64,000 bases of DNA from Silurus meridionalis. Lineage: Eukaryota; Chordata; Actinopteri; Siluriformes; Siluridae. Made by a program: the position numbers and the translations under genes. The notes under the pieces are model-generated. The model was given only the letters and a program-made list of their open reading frames with translations. It was not told the DNA's origin and did not search any database. The stretch's first letter is position 1. Every line of letters starts with the position of its first letter. The DNA is taken from positions 10,621,490 through 10,685,489 of the forward strand of contig NC_060892.1 of NCBI RefSeq assembly GCF_014805685.1, read 5' to 3'. Of this stretch, positions 1-14,300 are shown in pieces.

Positions 1-765
1 TATTAATGTATCTCAGCCTTAATGATGTCTCTTTATATCATGCCTAACATTTAAATGATCTGCTCTCTATTTCTCAAATAATGGTGCATGTTATATGATC
101 ATAAAGTGTACCGTACTGTTTTTAATACACTTTGGGTAAAACTTCATAAGTTCTCCAAACCAACCATAAACATGTAAACAGGCCACAAAACAAAGACAAA
201 AAAGACAAAAAAAGTTTCTCCCTCTGAAAGTTCATGCCTGGCATTGGCCATTACACCAAAGATGGATGTGGCTAGGGGACCTTTAAATGCCCACCCAATC
301 CCCATCAATCGTCGCTCAAGGCTCTTCCCTTGAAATGGGACTCAATCCCTTTAAAACAGATCTTCCAGCAAGCTTTACCTCCAAGAATTCTCCTACTCTG
401 ATCTTCAGGAGAACCCGGCAGAACATCTAACTCCCTCCTAACGGACTCTTCAAGAATCTCCTTTTGTCTACGACACCCAGACTCTTGTTTAGCAACAAAG
501 CCAATGCAAGTAACCATTTTACCAACTATTTAAATGCGTGATAAAACTTAAGCCCCTTTATTAAGGTGAATTTGAAATTCTTGATGATTCTCATTTAGGG
601 TGTGGTCAATTTAAAGTTAAACTTGCCAACCCAAAAACCTAACCCTAACCCTAACTCTTCTGTAGAATTAATAAAAGATCATAATATCTGTCTGGTGGAC
701 AAACAGACCAAATAAATGTAACATTACATCCATTTCCGTTAATCCTAAAACTTAATTTTATTATC
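1..765. other. non-coding AT-rich sequence
   Basis: No ORF here looks like a gene. The only structured piece is a short (CCCTAA)n telomere-like run at 638-655. Confidence 0.5.
638..655. repeat. short interstitial telomeric repeat
   Basis: Three tandem CCTAAC units (the vertebrate TTAGGG motif on the other strand). It is only 18 bp and may be chance or a relic of repair. Confidence 0.6.
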
Positions 766-1017
766 TATGGTAATTAAACTTTCTTTCAGCTTCTCCCGTT
801 AGGGGTCGCCACAGCGGATCATCCGCATGTTTGATTTGTCACGTTTTTACGCTGGATGCCCTTCCTAACGCAACCCTCCCCATTTATCCGGGCTTGGGAC
901 CGGCACTAAGAGTGGCTCGGATTGGTGACCAGGGATCAAACCCGGGTCGTAGCGGTGAGAGCGCCGCATCCTAACCACTAGACCACCAGGGAACCTTAAA
1001 TATTTATGGTAATTAAA
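766..1017 (-). mobile_element. tRNA-Glu-headed SINE with RTE-derived body
   Basis: A complete short retroelement lies at 779-1004, bounded by a 13-bp direct repeat TATGGTAATTAAA (766-778 and 1005-1017). Read on the minus strand, it begins with a tRNA-Glu-like head (992-922) having box A (GGTCTAGTGGTTAGG), a CTC anticodon loop and a box B-like GGGTTTGATCC. A body follows (about 915-816) that matches the 5' end of the RTE LINE at 7836. It ends with the same 3' tail (GATCCGCTGTGGCGACCCCT) and a short GAAAG repeat. RTE machinery probably mobilised it. Confidence 0.85.
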
Positions 1018-1639
1018 ACCCATCATAAATACTCATAAATATTTCTCTTTTTGCTACCTAAAATCACTACAATAGTGCCATACAATGACACAACAATTCA
1101 CCAACAGCTCTAAAAAGCAAATACATTAATTGATAGTGTAAAAGTGTGAACTCTGTCCTGAAGACTGGGAAACGTTACAAATTTACTGTACTTTACTTTT
1201 CATAGCAAAAAGATTCACATCAGCGTTTTACATTTTTAAAAATCAGTTTATCATGGAGGACACAGAACACACAAGTCCCTGTGTATGAGCTGTTACTATA
1301 GAAACAATAACATCATAATGAAAATGCTAATATAAATGTACAGTATTTATATACTGTACCTCACATACAGACACATACACATTTGCACTATTTTGCACAA
1401 TAAAACAAATCTGTAAGAAATGTTGCACATTATGTAGGTTCTGTATATATTTTACAGGATTTCTTTTTCTTTGTTGACTTTCTATATTTTTGTTTGGTGT
1501 TGTACATTCTCTTATGTTGTCCTGTGGGGCAAGTAACTTTTCACTATATCATGTATGTAATAAGTAAGTGTTAAATAAATATTAAACATTATTGTTTACT
1601 GTAAAGTTCACTATAATTTTCACCTTACAGATCCAAGGA

Positions 1640-1840
1640 ACCTGATTAGATCCTGAGTTCAGGTTACTGTTTGTGCAGGGTCTTCCATGTGTTTATATGG
1701 GTTCTGTACAGGTTCACTGGTTTCTTTCTACTGTTTAAGAACATGCAGGTGGGTGGACTGGCAATGTTAACCACCCCTTGCTCTAAAGGGAGAGAGCAAA
1801 TATGTGTGTATGGTGCCCTACATTGTGAAATGTGAGTTCC
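1640..1840 (+). repeat. dispersed teleost repeat, degenerate copy
   Basis: The order 'gatcctgagttcaggtt ... catgcaggtgggtggactgg ... tatggtgcccta' recurs at 6325-6690 in a second copy. It resembles a very common fish repeat, but I cannot name the family with certainty. Confidence 0.5.
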
Positions 1841-4862
<3,022 letters not shown>

Positions 4863-4877
4863 TATATACACACATTA

Positions 4878-5428
4878 AAACCCTGTTGTACGAGCAACCT
4901 ATAGTACGAGCAAACAGAGATACGAGCGACCTTGCTCGCAAAATTGTACCCTATTTCACGAGCAAATTTCGAAGGCACGAGCAAACCCACGCTGACGGTT
5001 CCCCATTTTCGGCGGAGGGTCGCATCAGTCGCCTAGTTGATGACGTATCGCTCGGTTGCTCTCGTTGTTCATTGCAGCAAAAAAATGTCTCCCAAGAAAA
5101 TCAGTGATGGTGCTGTGAAAACGAAAGTAAATAGAAATAACATGGAAACTGAGGAGGTTATGAGCGTGGTGCGTCTCACACTCGCAATCAACCACTACCA
5201 CATGGGTCAGTGTTAAATTATGTTTACATTACGGTAATTTGATGTATTTGTTTTTTGAAATAGTCTACAAATACTATTTAAGTGCAGAAATAAGCAATCG
5301 AATGAGGTTTCGGAACGGATTAAATCACTTTTACATTTATTCCTATGGGGGAAAACTAGTTCAAACATACGAGCAAATGGACATATGAGCAATTTTCAAG
5401 AACTAATTATGATCATCCAACGGGGTTT
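4878..5428. mobile_element. pogo/Tigger-like non-autonomous element
   Basis: The ends are inverted: AAACCCTGTTGTACGAGC on the left and, reversed, AAACCCCGTTGGATGATC on the right. TA duplications flank it at 4876-4877 and 5429-5430. The sub-terminal sequence repeats TACGAGCAA several times, as in Tigger-like elements. A short MSPKKISDG-like frame after 5084 could be a transposase N-terminus remnant. The element lies 16 bp from the Tc1 element. Confidence 0.75.
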
Positions 5429-5436
5429 TACTGTGC

Positions 5437-5446
<10 letters not shown>

Positions 5447-5511
<65 letters not shown>
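5447..5511. repeat. (TA)n microsatellite
   Basis: About 32 TA units follow a short TG run. The adjacent ORF is low-complexity. Confidence 0.95.
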
Positions 5512-5519
<8 letters not shown>

Positions 5520-6130
5520 AAACCTCTTCTCTACCTTACTCTTGTTTTCTTTACAAAACAAGAGCTTATGTTTAATTTATTCATATTGAAAATTGCTATT
5601 AAAAGCCTGCTATAATATACACAATGTTTACATGGCTTACAGTTTATTTTCACTTTTACACTGTTGACTATGCACAGTTTTTACCTTTTTTGTAGATGAG
5701 CTTTTTTTTTACTGTGTCATTTGGATCATACTTGCCACTGCCTCTTAATTCTTCCCAGTCTTTGTTCAGTGATTAACATGATTATTGTTGCTTATTTTTT
5801 ATTCTGAAGTATGTAAATGTATGTGTTACATCTCCTCCTCCTCCACCTCCAGCTGTAGCATTTCACTGCCTTTGTATGCTTTAGACATTTGTATAATATA
5901 CTGTACAGGATTCTGTATAAACTTGAACTTACCTTACAAGCAAACTCAGTAGATTGACTGAGGAACACTGTAAATCTACAGCATATATGCAAAGACATTT
6001 CTATACAATTGTTTGCTTCCAACTTTGGGGAAACAGTTGGAAGTCTGTGAGTGGAATATGTCCGTGTTGTTTTAGCCATATGTGTATGTAGGTCGGGCGC
6101 AGTTTTTGGTAATATTTGGCTATATTTGGG
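5512..6130. other. non-coding sequence
   Basis: No gene was recognised. A run of CTC/CCA triplets at 5830-5852 is the only notable feature. Confidence 0.5.
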
Positions 6131-6132
6131 AG

Positions 6133-6265
6133 CTCAGTAATTAAAATATTAGAACCAGAAGGTTAAAATAGAGTTCAAATCCTAGCACCATCTTATCTGA
6201 GCCATTTGAGCAAAGCCCTTAATCCAGAACTGGGCAGTCGTTTAAATGCCATAACTGTAATATTG
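6133..6265 (+). repeat. degenerate tRNA-derived SINE
   Basis: It contains a box B-like GAGTTCAAATCC, then TTTGAGCAAAGCCCTTAATC, the same order as the better copy at 42150-42325. The head is decayed. Confidence 0.5.
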
Positions 6266-6299
6266 TATTTAAATAGGTGCCATGAAGTTGCAGCTTATA

Positions 6300-6494
6300 A
6301 CATTGCTGCATCTAAGCTTCCTGCTTTGATCCTGAGTTCAGTTTATTGTCTCTGTGGATGTTAGCCTGTGTCCTTGTGTCTTTCCTCAGGTTTCTCCACT
6401 CTACTCTGACTGTTCAAAATCATGTCTGTAGGTGGATTAGTGACCCTAAATTGCTCCTTAATATGTGTGTGTGTGTATGTGTATGTGTTTGTGT

Positions 6495-6556
<62 letters not shown>

Positions 6557-6700
6557 TGTTGCCCTCTGATGGATTACTGACCCACCAATGTGTATTCCCA
6601 CCTCACTCTCAGCGTTTCTGAGATAGTCCCCAGATTTACCATGGCCTTGACCAGGATGAAGTAGTTACTCAAAACCAATGAATAAAAAAACAAGTGCAAA
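6300..6700 (+). repeat. dispersed teleost repeat with (GT)n expansion
   Basis: This is a second copy of the family at 1640. A (GT)n tract at about 6463-6553 has expanded inside it. Downstream parts (ctgatggattactgaccca, then gaccaggatgaagtagttac) match the common fish consensus I recall. Confidence 0.55.
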
Positions 6701-6961
6701 GCTGTCTGTACTGAAGGAGGGGTGATGGGTTCGACCCTGCTCAGGAAGCCTAGAAGGCAGTCTAGCTGTGAATATGTAGTCCAAAGGGGCCCAGCTGAAT
6801 AAATAAAACATTCTATAAACACATACGGACATTCTATAATTTATTTATTATTTTACTGATGTCTATGAAAATAAAGTCTCTACTTTGTCAAAATTTGCTC
6901 TCAAATCTTAAAAATAAAATAAAGTTTTCATTGTTACTATAAGTGGAATTTATGTACTTGT

Positions 6962-7409
6962 CTGACCAAAAGTATGTGGACACCCAAACTTCAAATCCCT
7001 TTGTGTGTTTTCTCCAGACACATGCCACACATTTATTAGCATTCAATTGTGTATAACGTCTGTGCAGGATGCAGCCTTTCACTGGTAAGGAGCGCAAACA
7101 TGTTCCAGCATGACAATGCCTCCATGCACAAATTAAGGTTCATGTTGAAATAGTTTGGCAAGGTTGGCTTGGAATAACTGTGTGGCCAGACTGCAGAATG
7201 CAGACTGTAACCCAGAACCTTTCACTGGACATCTGTGCCTGACCTCACTAATGCTCTTATGACTGAATAAACACAATTTACACTTCAAAATCAAGTGGAA
7301 GGTTCGTGAAATGGTGGAGATTATTATTTTACAGCAATTTGGAAATCTGCTCAAAAATCATGTTGGTGTGATTTATCGGGTATCCAAACACTTTTAGCCA
7401 TATAGTGTA
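6962..7409 (+). mobile_element. non-autonomous Tc1-like short element
   Basis: It begins with CCAAAAGTATGTGGACACCC and ends CACTTTTAGCCATATAGTGT. These are the degenerate inverted ends of a short Tc1/mariner family repeated at about 20930, 24995, 29071 and 63600. No coding capacity remains. Confidence 0.65.
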
Positions 7410-7829
7410 CACTTTAGTGCTGTAATATCTGTCTAGATGCTAATATACTGGCAATTTTACAGTGTACCTTACTCTCATGTGGAGAAGCAAGAATGGAAAA
7501 AGTATAAAAGGTAGTAAATGTAAATGTAGTAAACTAATAACACATGAACATGAACCACAGCAACATCTTTGTAGCTTGCTAATAAATAATTGTACATCAT
7601 TATCACTTTTCATCATACATCGTTACTATGAGTTTAGTACCCTGAGTTTATATATCACTAATGAAACAGAGACCAACACTTATATATGCACATATATGGT
7701 CTCCTAATACACAAGTCTCAAATCATCAAAAACAGTCACGAAGCACACATCTGGCAATTAAAACCATCCATGTGTAAACATAGCAAAAGTTCCATTTGGC
7801 ATCCTGATGATTTACATAATTTTAAACAA
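7410..7829. other. non-coding sequence
   Basis: No gene or repeat was recognised; two short ORFs have no protein-like pattern. Confidence 0.45.
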
Positions 7830-10406
7830 CATTGGGGTGCACAAGCGAGTGCACTCTTAGTGCCGGATAAATGGGGAGGGTTGCGTTAGGAAGGGCATCC
7901 AGCGTAAAACGTGCCAAATCAAATATGCGGATCACGAAAGAGAATTTCATACCAGATCGGTCGAGGCCCGCGTTACCAACGACCGCCACAGGTATTGTTA
8001 GCCAACAGGGTACCGGTGGAAATTGGGCTACTGTTGGCCGAAGAAGGAGAAGTAGAGGAGGAAGACGTCTACAGAGAAAGCAGGGAAAGGAAAATTGTAG
8101 GAGAGTGGAGGTTCGGGTTGGTACATTAAATGTTAGTACTATGACTGGTAAAGGGAAAGAGATAGCTGATATGATGGAGAAGAGAAAGGTGAATATGTTG
8201 TGTGTTCAGGAGACCAGGTGGAAAGGGAGTAAAGCCAGGAACATTGGAGGTGGATTAAACTGTTCTACCATGGTGTGGATGGAAAGAGAAATTGTGTAGG
8301 GTGATCCTGAAGGAAGAGGACAGTAAGAGTGTAGTGGAGGTGAAGAGAGTTTCTAATAGTGTGATGAACATGAAGCTGGAAGTTGAAGGGGCGATGATAA
8401 ATGTCATTAGTGCTTATGCTCCACAAGTCGGTTGTGAGATGGAGGAGAAGGAAATATTCTGGAGTAAGTTAAATATATTGGTAGAAGGTGTACCTACGAA
8501 TATAAGATTGGTGATTGGTGCAGATTTTAAATGAGCATGTTGGTAAAGGGAACAGAGGGGATAAGGAGGGGATGGTAGGTATGGCTTTAAGGGGAGGAAT
8601 GTGGAAGGGCAGATGGTGGTAGATTTTGCTAAAAGGATGGAAATAGCAGTGGTGAATACTTATTTTAAGAAGATGCAACCTGAAGGAGATTGGAGACTGT
8701 AAGGTGTTGGCAGGGGACAGTGTAGCTAGACTGCATCGGATGGAGGTCTGTAGGATGGTTTTGGAGGTGAAGAAAAAGAAAGAGAGTGAAAACTGAAAGA
8801 AGAATAAGATGGTGGAAACTCAAGGAGGAAGACTGTAGTGTGAGATTCAGGAAAGAGGTCAGACAGGGGCTCGGTGGTGGTGAAGAGGTGCTGGATGATT
8901 GGGCAACTATAGAGCAATAAAGGATGGAGATGGAAATGTGTTGACTAGTGAGGAAAGTGTGTTGAGAAGATGGAGGGAGTATTTTAAGCAGCTGATGAAC
9001 AAGGAAAATGAGAGAGAGAAGGTTGGATGGTGTGGAGATGGTGAAGCAGGAAGTGGATAGGATTGGTAAGGAGGAAGTGAGAGCAGCGATTAAGAGGATG
9101 AAGAGTAGAAAGTCGGTTGGACCAGATGACATACCGGTAGAAGAATGGAGATGTTTAGGAGAGATGGTAGTGGAGTTTTTAACAAGATTGTTTAACAGGA
9201 TTTTGGAAGGTGATAGGATGCCTGAGGAATGGAGAAGGAGTGTGCTGGTACCGAACTTTAAGAACAAGGGAGATGTGCAGACCTGCAGTAACTACAGGGG
9301 AATTAAGTTGATCAGTCACACCATTAAGTTATGAGAAAGAGTAGTGGAAGCCAGCATGAGAGAAGAGGTGACCACCTCGTTGATTAAGAAGTATAGAGAA
9401 GGTCAGAAGGAGTTGCAATGTGTGTTTGTGGATTTAGAGAAAGCGTACGACAGGGTGCCGAGAGAGAAATTGTGGTACTGTATGAGAAAGTCAGGTGTGT
9501 CAGAGAAGTATGTGAGGGTGGTGCAGGACATGTGTGAGGGCAGTGTGACAGCAGTAAAGTGTGCAGTAGGAACGACAGACTAGTTCAAGGTTTTAGGTTG
9601 GACTGCCTCAAGGATCGGCTCTGAGCCCTTTTCTGTTTGCAGTGGTGATGGACAGGTTAACGGACAAGGTCAGACAGGAGTCTTCATGGACTATGATGTT
9701 TGCGGATGATATTGTTATTTGTGGTGAGAGTAGGGAGCAGGTTGAGAAGAGCCTGGAGAGGTGGATGTACATGCTGGAAAGAAGGGGAATGAAAGTCAGT
9801 AGGAGTAAGACAGAGTACATGTGTGTGAATGAGAGGGAGGGCAGTGGAGTGGTGCAGCTGCAGGGAAAATAGGTGGAGGAGTTCAGGTACCTGGGGTCAA
9901 CAGTGCAAAGTAATTGAGAGTGTGTTAGAGTAGTGAAGAAAAGAGTGCAGGCAGGGTGGAGTGGGTGGAGAAGAGTGTCTACAAGAGTTAAGAAAAAATG
10001 TATAGGACTGTGGTGAGATCTGCGATGCTGCATGGTTTAGAGACCGTGGCATTAAATAAAAGACAGGAGGCAGAGCTGAAGATGTTGAGGTTTTTGTTGG
10101 AAGTGATGAGGATGGACAGGATTATAAATTAGTTTATTGGAGGACATGTAGGATGTTTTGGAGACAAGGTAAGGGAGGTGAGATTGAGATAGTTTGGACA
10201 TGTGCAGAGGAGGGACATGGGGTATATCGGTAGAAGAATGCTGAGGATAGAGCCACCAGGAAGGAGGAAAAGATGAAGACGAAGGAGGCGGTTTATGGAT
10301 GTGGTGAGGGAAGACATGCAGGTAGAGGACAGGGGGGTATGGAGACAGATGATCCGCTGTGGCGACCCCTAATGGATGAAGTCGAAGAAGAAGAAGAAGA
10401 AGAAAA
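7830..10406 (+). mobile_element. near full-length RTE-clade LINE, frame-broken
   Basis: About 2.6 kb. The 5' end (GTGCACAAGCGAGTGCACTC) matches the short derivative at 53755-54092. The 3' end is GATCCGCTGTGGCGACCCCT followed by a (GAA)n tail, the simple-repeat tail typical of RTE elements. Endonuclease and reverse-transcriptase motifs occur in order on the plus strand. I could not find a convincing target-site duplication. Confidence 0.85.
8113..10350 (+). pseudogene. RTE endonuclease-reverse transcriptase pseudogene
   Basis: The endonuclease part shows VGTLNVSTMTGKGKEIADM then CVQETRWKG (from about 8113), followed by NVISAYAPQVG. The reverse transcriptase shows [28 protein letters not shown] (about 9429), LPQGSALSPFLF, FADDIVICGES (about 9700) and RRGMKVSRSKTEYM. 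The C-terminal part near 10210-10350 has IGRRMLRIEPPGRRK-like and IRCGDP-like segments. At least six frameshifts or stops split the frame (for example near 8299, 8534, 9334, 9583 and 9872), so no functional enzyme is made. Confidence 0.88.
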
Positions 10407-10960
10407 TAACATTTACAAAAATATTTTGTTGATGCTGTATATTGAGCATGGTGCACTAATAATAAACATACATTTGCATAAAGCATTCATGTTGATTAGA
10501 GTTTTAAAAACTTGAAAAGTATTCATTTAAGGTACATTTAGAACAAATTGTGCAATTAAGTTGTATGAGTTAACTCATAACAATCATGCGATTAATCAGG
10601 ATTAAATATTGAAAAGATAAGATATTTAAATATTTTCTGGGTCTTCCCCCAGACTGAGACACCATTTAAAGGCTCAGAAAACCTTTGCAGGTGTTTGGAT
10701 TTAATTAGTTGATAGTGTCACACCACGAGTCTCCAATAATTAACTTTTTCACAATATTCTAATTTTCTGAGATACTGAAATTTGGGTTTTCATTAGAAAC
10801 ATAATCATCAAAATTAAAATAAATAAACACTTGAAATATATCAGTCTGTGTGTGATGAATCTAAATAATATACAAGTTTCACTTTTCAAATAGAATTGTT
10901 AAAAAATAAATCACATTTTTAATTGTATAATAAGTATATATATATTTAGAGAGAGAGAGA
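10407..10960. other. non-coding AT-rich sequence
   Basis: Nothing recognised beyond a short GA run at 10950-10960. Confidence 0.5.
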
Positions 10961-11335
10961 TTGCAATCAGAAATTATTCAGACACCCTTCACTTTTTATT
11001 TTATTTTGTTATGTTGCAGCCTGATACTACAATCATTCAGATTTCTAGAAACAGAATTCTGAAATGTCTATACATTTTTTTTATTCAAAACCCCTGAAAT
11101 ATTACATGTATGTAAGTATTCAGACACTTTTCAACGACTCTTGATCTTGATCATTCCCCAATCCTTGTGCTTATAACTTTTTTCACATTTCTTAAATTAT
11201 ATCTTCACTTTGTAATTATGGAGTACTGAGTGTAGATAAATGAGGGAAAAAGTCATTTGTAAACGATTGTAGTATCATCCTGCAACATTACAAAATTTAG
11301 AAAAGTGAGGATTTGACTACTTTCCGAATGCACTG
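10961..11335. mobile_element. short Tc1-like element (MITE)
   Basis: The left end reads TGCAATCAGAAATTATTCAG and the right end, reversed, CAGTGCATTCGGAAAGTAGT; these are imperfect inverted repeats. Inside, ATGTTGCAGCCTGATACTAC on the left mirrors the reversed right part. The family is the same as the 3' half of the element ending at 39284. It has no coding capacity. Confidence 0.75.
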
Positions 11336-14300
11336 TATAACCTGCAGCATATGTTATTATTATTTTCTGGGGTATTTTTTGGTTTTAAGTTCCTTGTGAT
11401 CAATATTTATTAGCTGGCTATTGAAATTTGGTGCTACAATAACACAAAGGTGTAACATAAATGTATTACTTTTCTCTTTTTGTGACAGTGCCTGTGTATA
11501 TTTTCTGAAAAAAAGTTTGCATTTCAGAATAAAATTGAATACAAATTATTCCCTCGATTCCATTCCCCATAGAGTTTATGCCCTTCGCTTTTGTCTCTTC
11601 AAATGAGCGCTGACAATTATATTCAAATCTGATTCCCTGTTAGGTATTTAAATGTAAATGTAGCTTCTGTGAGCAAATAGCTACCTCCAAATGTTGTCTA
11701 TTTGATATTCTCCTATGACAGTGAAAGGCACTAACAAATAATTTAAATAATTCAGTGTCTAAGAAATCATGCAAATTTGCATTCAAGAGCTCTCTGGTTT
11801 ATTACAATACTATTCGTGCTCGTGTTTTTGTGCTCGTGTTGTAACAGTTCGAAGGGTGACTCCAATCACATGCAATTATCGCACTACTTCTGTTATTTAC
11901 AACTGGGAAATACTTTCAGGAAATGACTAAAAACAGCTAAATGATCTCATTATTTACGTGTCCTACTAATGCAGTGGACCAAATTCGGGTGGAAAGGAAA
12001 GCACAGAGAGAGCAACAGCACAAATGCAACCAATTACCATTGCTAATAATGTGATTTCCCATTGGATTAAAGCAATATCATTACTACATATTGCATCAAA
12101 CAAGTAGAAAAACAGATATGGGTCATGCTCTCATTCTGTTAGAAAAAGTGCACCAAATATCTAAATATACACTTTTAAGTGTGTATTGATTCAGTAAAAT
12201 ATCACACCTTTCCTTTACAAACGCATCTTGCTATGGATAAATAAATGTTTTTGGGCTTTATTTACTGGAAATAATTTGCTTATTTGGTGTACACTTTCAA
12301 AATATCAGCCAGATAACCCACAAGACTTGTTCTGAGATTGGACAAATCACAATCCCAGGCCTTCAGAATAAGTCGATTATGTGTCCAGACTATCGTTTTT
12401 GGCAGAAAAGCAAATTCAATATGCTGCAAATATAATTAATGTACATCAGGGTGTTTTTTTTTTTAATTAACCACTTGTCCAACATCCTGAAAAACTTTGC
12501 TTAATGCATTGTAATATAACAAGCTCCAATTGTTTCACAAACTTCAGTGGTGGAAAAAACAACTTAATTCTGAAAACTACTCTTTCCAGCATTCCGGGCT
12601 GTGTGTATGACTTTTTATTACTAGGCATATTATTTTCTTACACAAACAGTAGACAATCATTCCAGAATAAAGAATGTGGAATCAAAGTGAATTGTGCAAA
12701 ATCCAGTACATTGCAGTGTTTATTATGCAAACGAAACACATCACCTCACATAAAGTGAGCAAAAAGATCTAAGCTCAAGTAACGTCAGTGAAAGAACATC
12801 ATCAAGTGTAGCTGAATTTTTGTGAAAAAAGAACTGCAATAATTTATCACCATACAGTAACATGACATGTATATGCATATTTATATTTACACCACATTCT
12901 GATGGATAGATAGAGTCATATTCTCTGTATGTCCATCCACTGTATGCGTAATATCCTCCAGCATGCTCCACATACTTTGACTGCATACCATTTTTTACAT
13001 TTCCTCACATTCTGTTGTCATATTTACATGCCTAGAGTATATTAACCAAATAGCTTTGTCAATGCTCAAGGTTTAAAGTTTGCTACCTTTTGTATTAGAT
13101 AAACTTTTCCTGGAGTAAAGGTCAAAGTCTAGCATACAGAGGTTTAAAGCACCCTAATGCACATGACAATGAGCTTGGGACTATTCTTAAGAAAGAATAA
13201 AGACTGCACTATGTAATGCTTCTTAGGACTTCAAGTTGCATATTTTAAAAAACACACATACAGTAATTAGCTCTTAGTTTAGGACACTGAAGCTTTGACT
13301 TTGAATTAGGGGGCCCCCTAATATATCCAAATGTGGTTTTATCATACAGTATATCAGTTAAAATATAACAACTAAAGCCCACATCTTGTCCAGTATGTAT
13401 TCTATAATGTATCCTGCTTTTTTATTTCTGCCTCAGCACCAAGCAAATGTAAACTCATTCTTCTTCCTGCACCTGCACTAATCTGAGTTACCTTTCCTGA
13501 AATTTTGCAAAAGCATGACATTTTTTTTTAACTCCTATGGTTCCTTTTTCAACACATGTTTAAAAGTGACCCAGAGGCCTTGGAGTGAGATTAAAAACTC
13601 ATTTTCTGGTGCTCATGTGAGGTTTTTGGCAGCAGTTCCAGTATAACGCTTCTGCAGTCATTCAGCGAAACTCGGAGGACACACATGGACGTCAATCAAA
13701 GAACCTGGGACTTAAGGTATAATGCTTTGCGGAATGGGAGCAGCTCTTCTTATGCACAGCTCTTATCAATTACTTAGTAAATGGTGGCATGCTCTAATGA
13801 GGGAATGCAAAGTCACTGAAGATCATTTTAGCAACAGACTCCCTTGCTATAGGAAATAAAAATGACTAATAGGTACTGTATGTTCAGGTTTGTTTTGAGT
13901 GTGGATTGAGGCTCATGGGGTAAAGCAGATTTGGCTCTTTCTTTGCCTCATTCTCAAGAGAGAAAAGTGTTAAACATTTCCATATGGTAAATAGACCTGC
14001 AGTGAACCTTTCGAATTAAGTTAAGACCACTTGCTTCTGAACGTCCCTTTGTGTAAAAGATGTTCTTCCCTTCGTGTAAAGATGTTCTTTAGTCCACATA
14101 ATGAATGCTCAGATTAAAACAAAGCGAACTGCACTTCAGAGAAACCTGACCAGCTAAGCCAGTGTAAGTGGTAAACATTTATTTACTGTTTAATGTATGC
14201 GAAGGATAAGTGTATAGTGTATTAAAATCATCTGAATGTAAAAATGGGAGAGTTTGTTATTAGGCTTCTTTGGTGATGTCAGCCACTTGCAGGCAAAAAA

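Noticed and set aside
922..992. tRNA-Glu (CTC) gene on the minus strand
   Set aside because: It has A and B boxes, but it is the head of a SINE with RTE body, tail and target duplication; the acceptor-stem pairing and TTCGA are altered.
8665..9267. 200-codon minus-strand ORF
   Set aside because: Antisense shadow of the RTE reverse-transcriptase pseudogene.
9608..10486. Two minus-strand ORFs of 141 and 144 codons
   Set aside because: Antisense shadows of the same RTE element.
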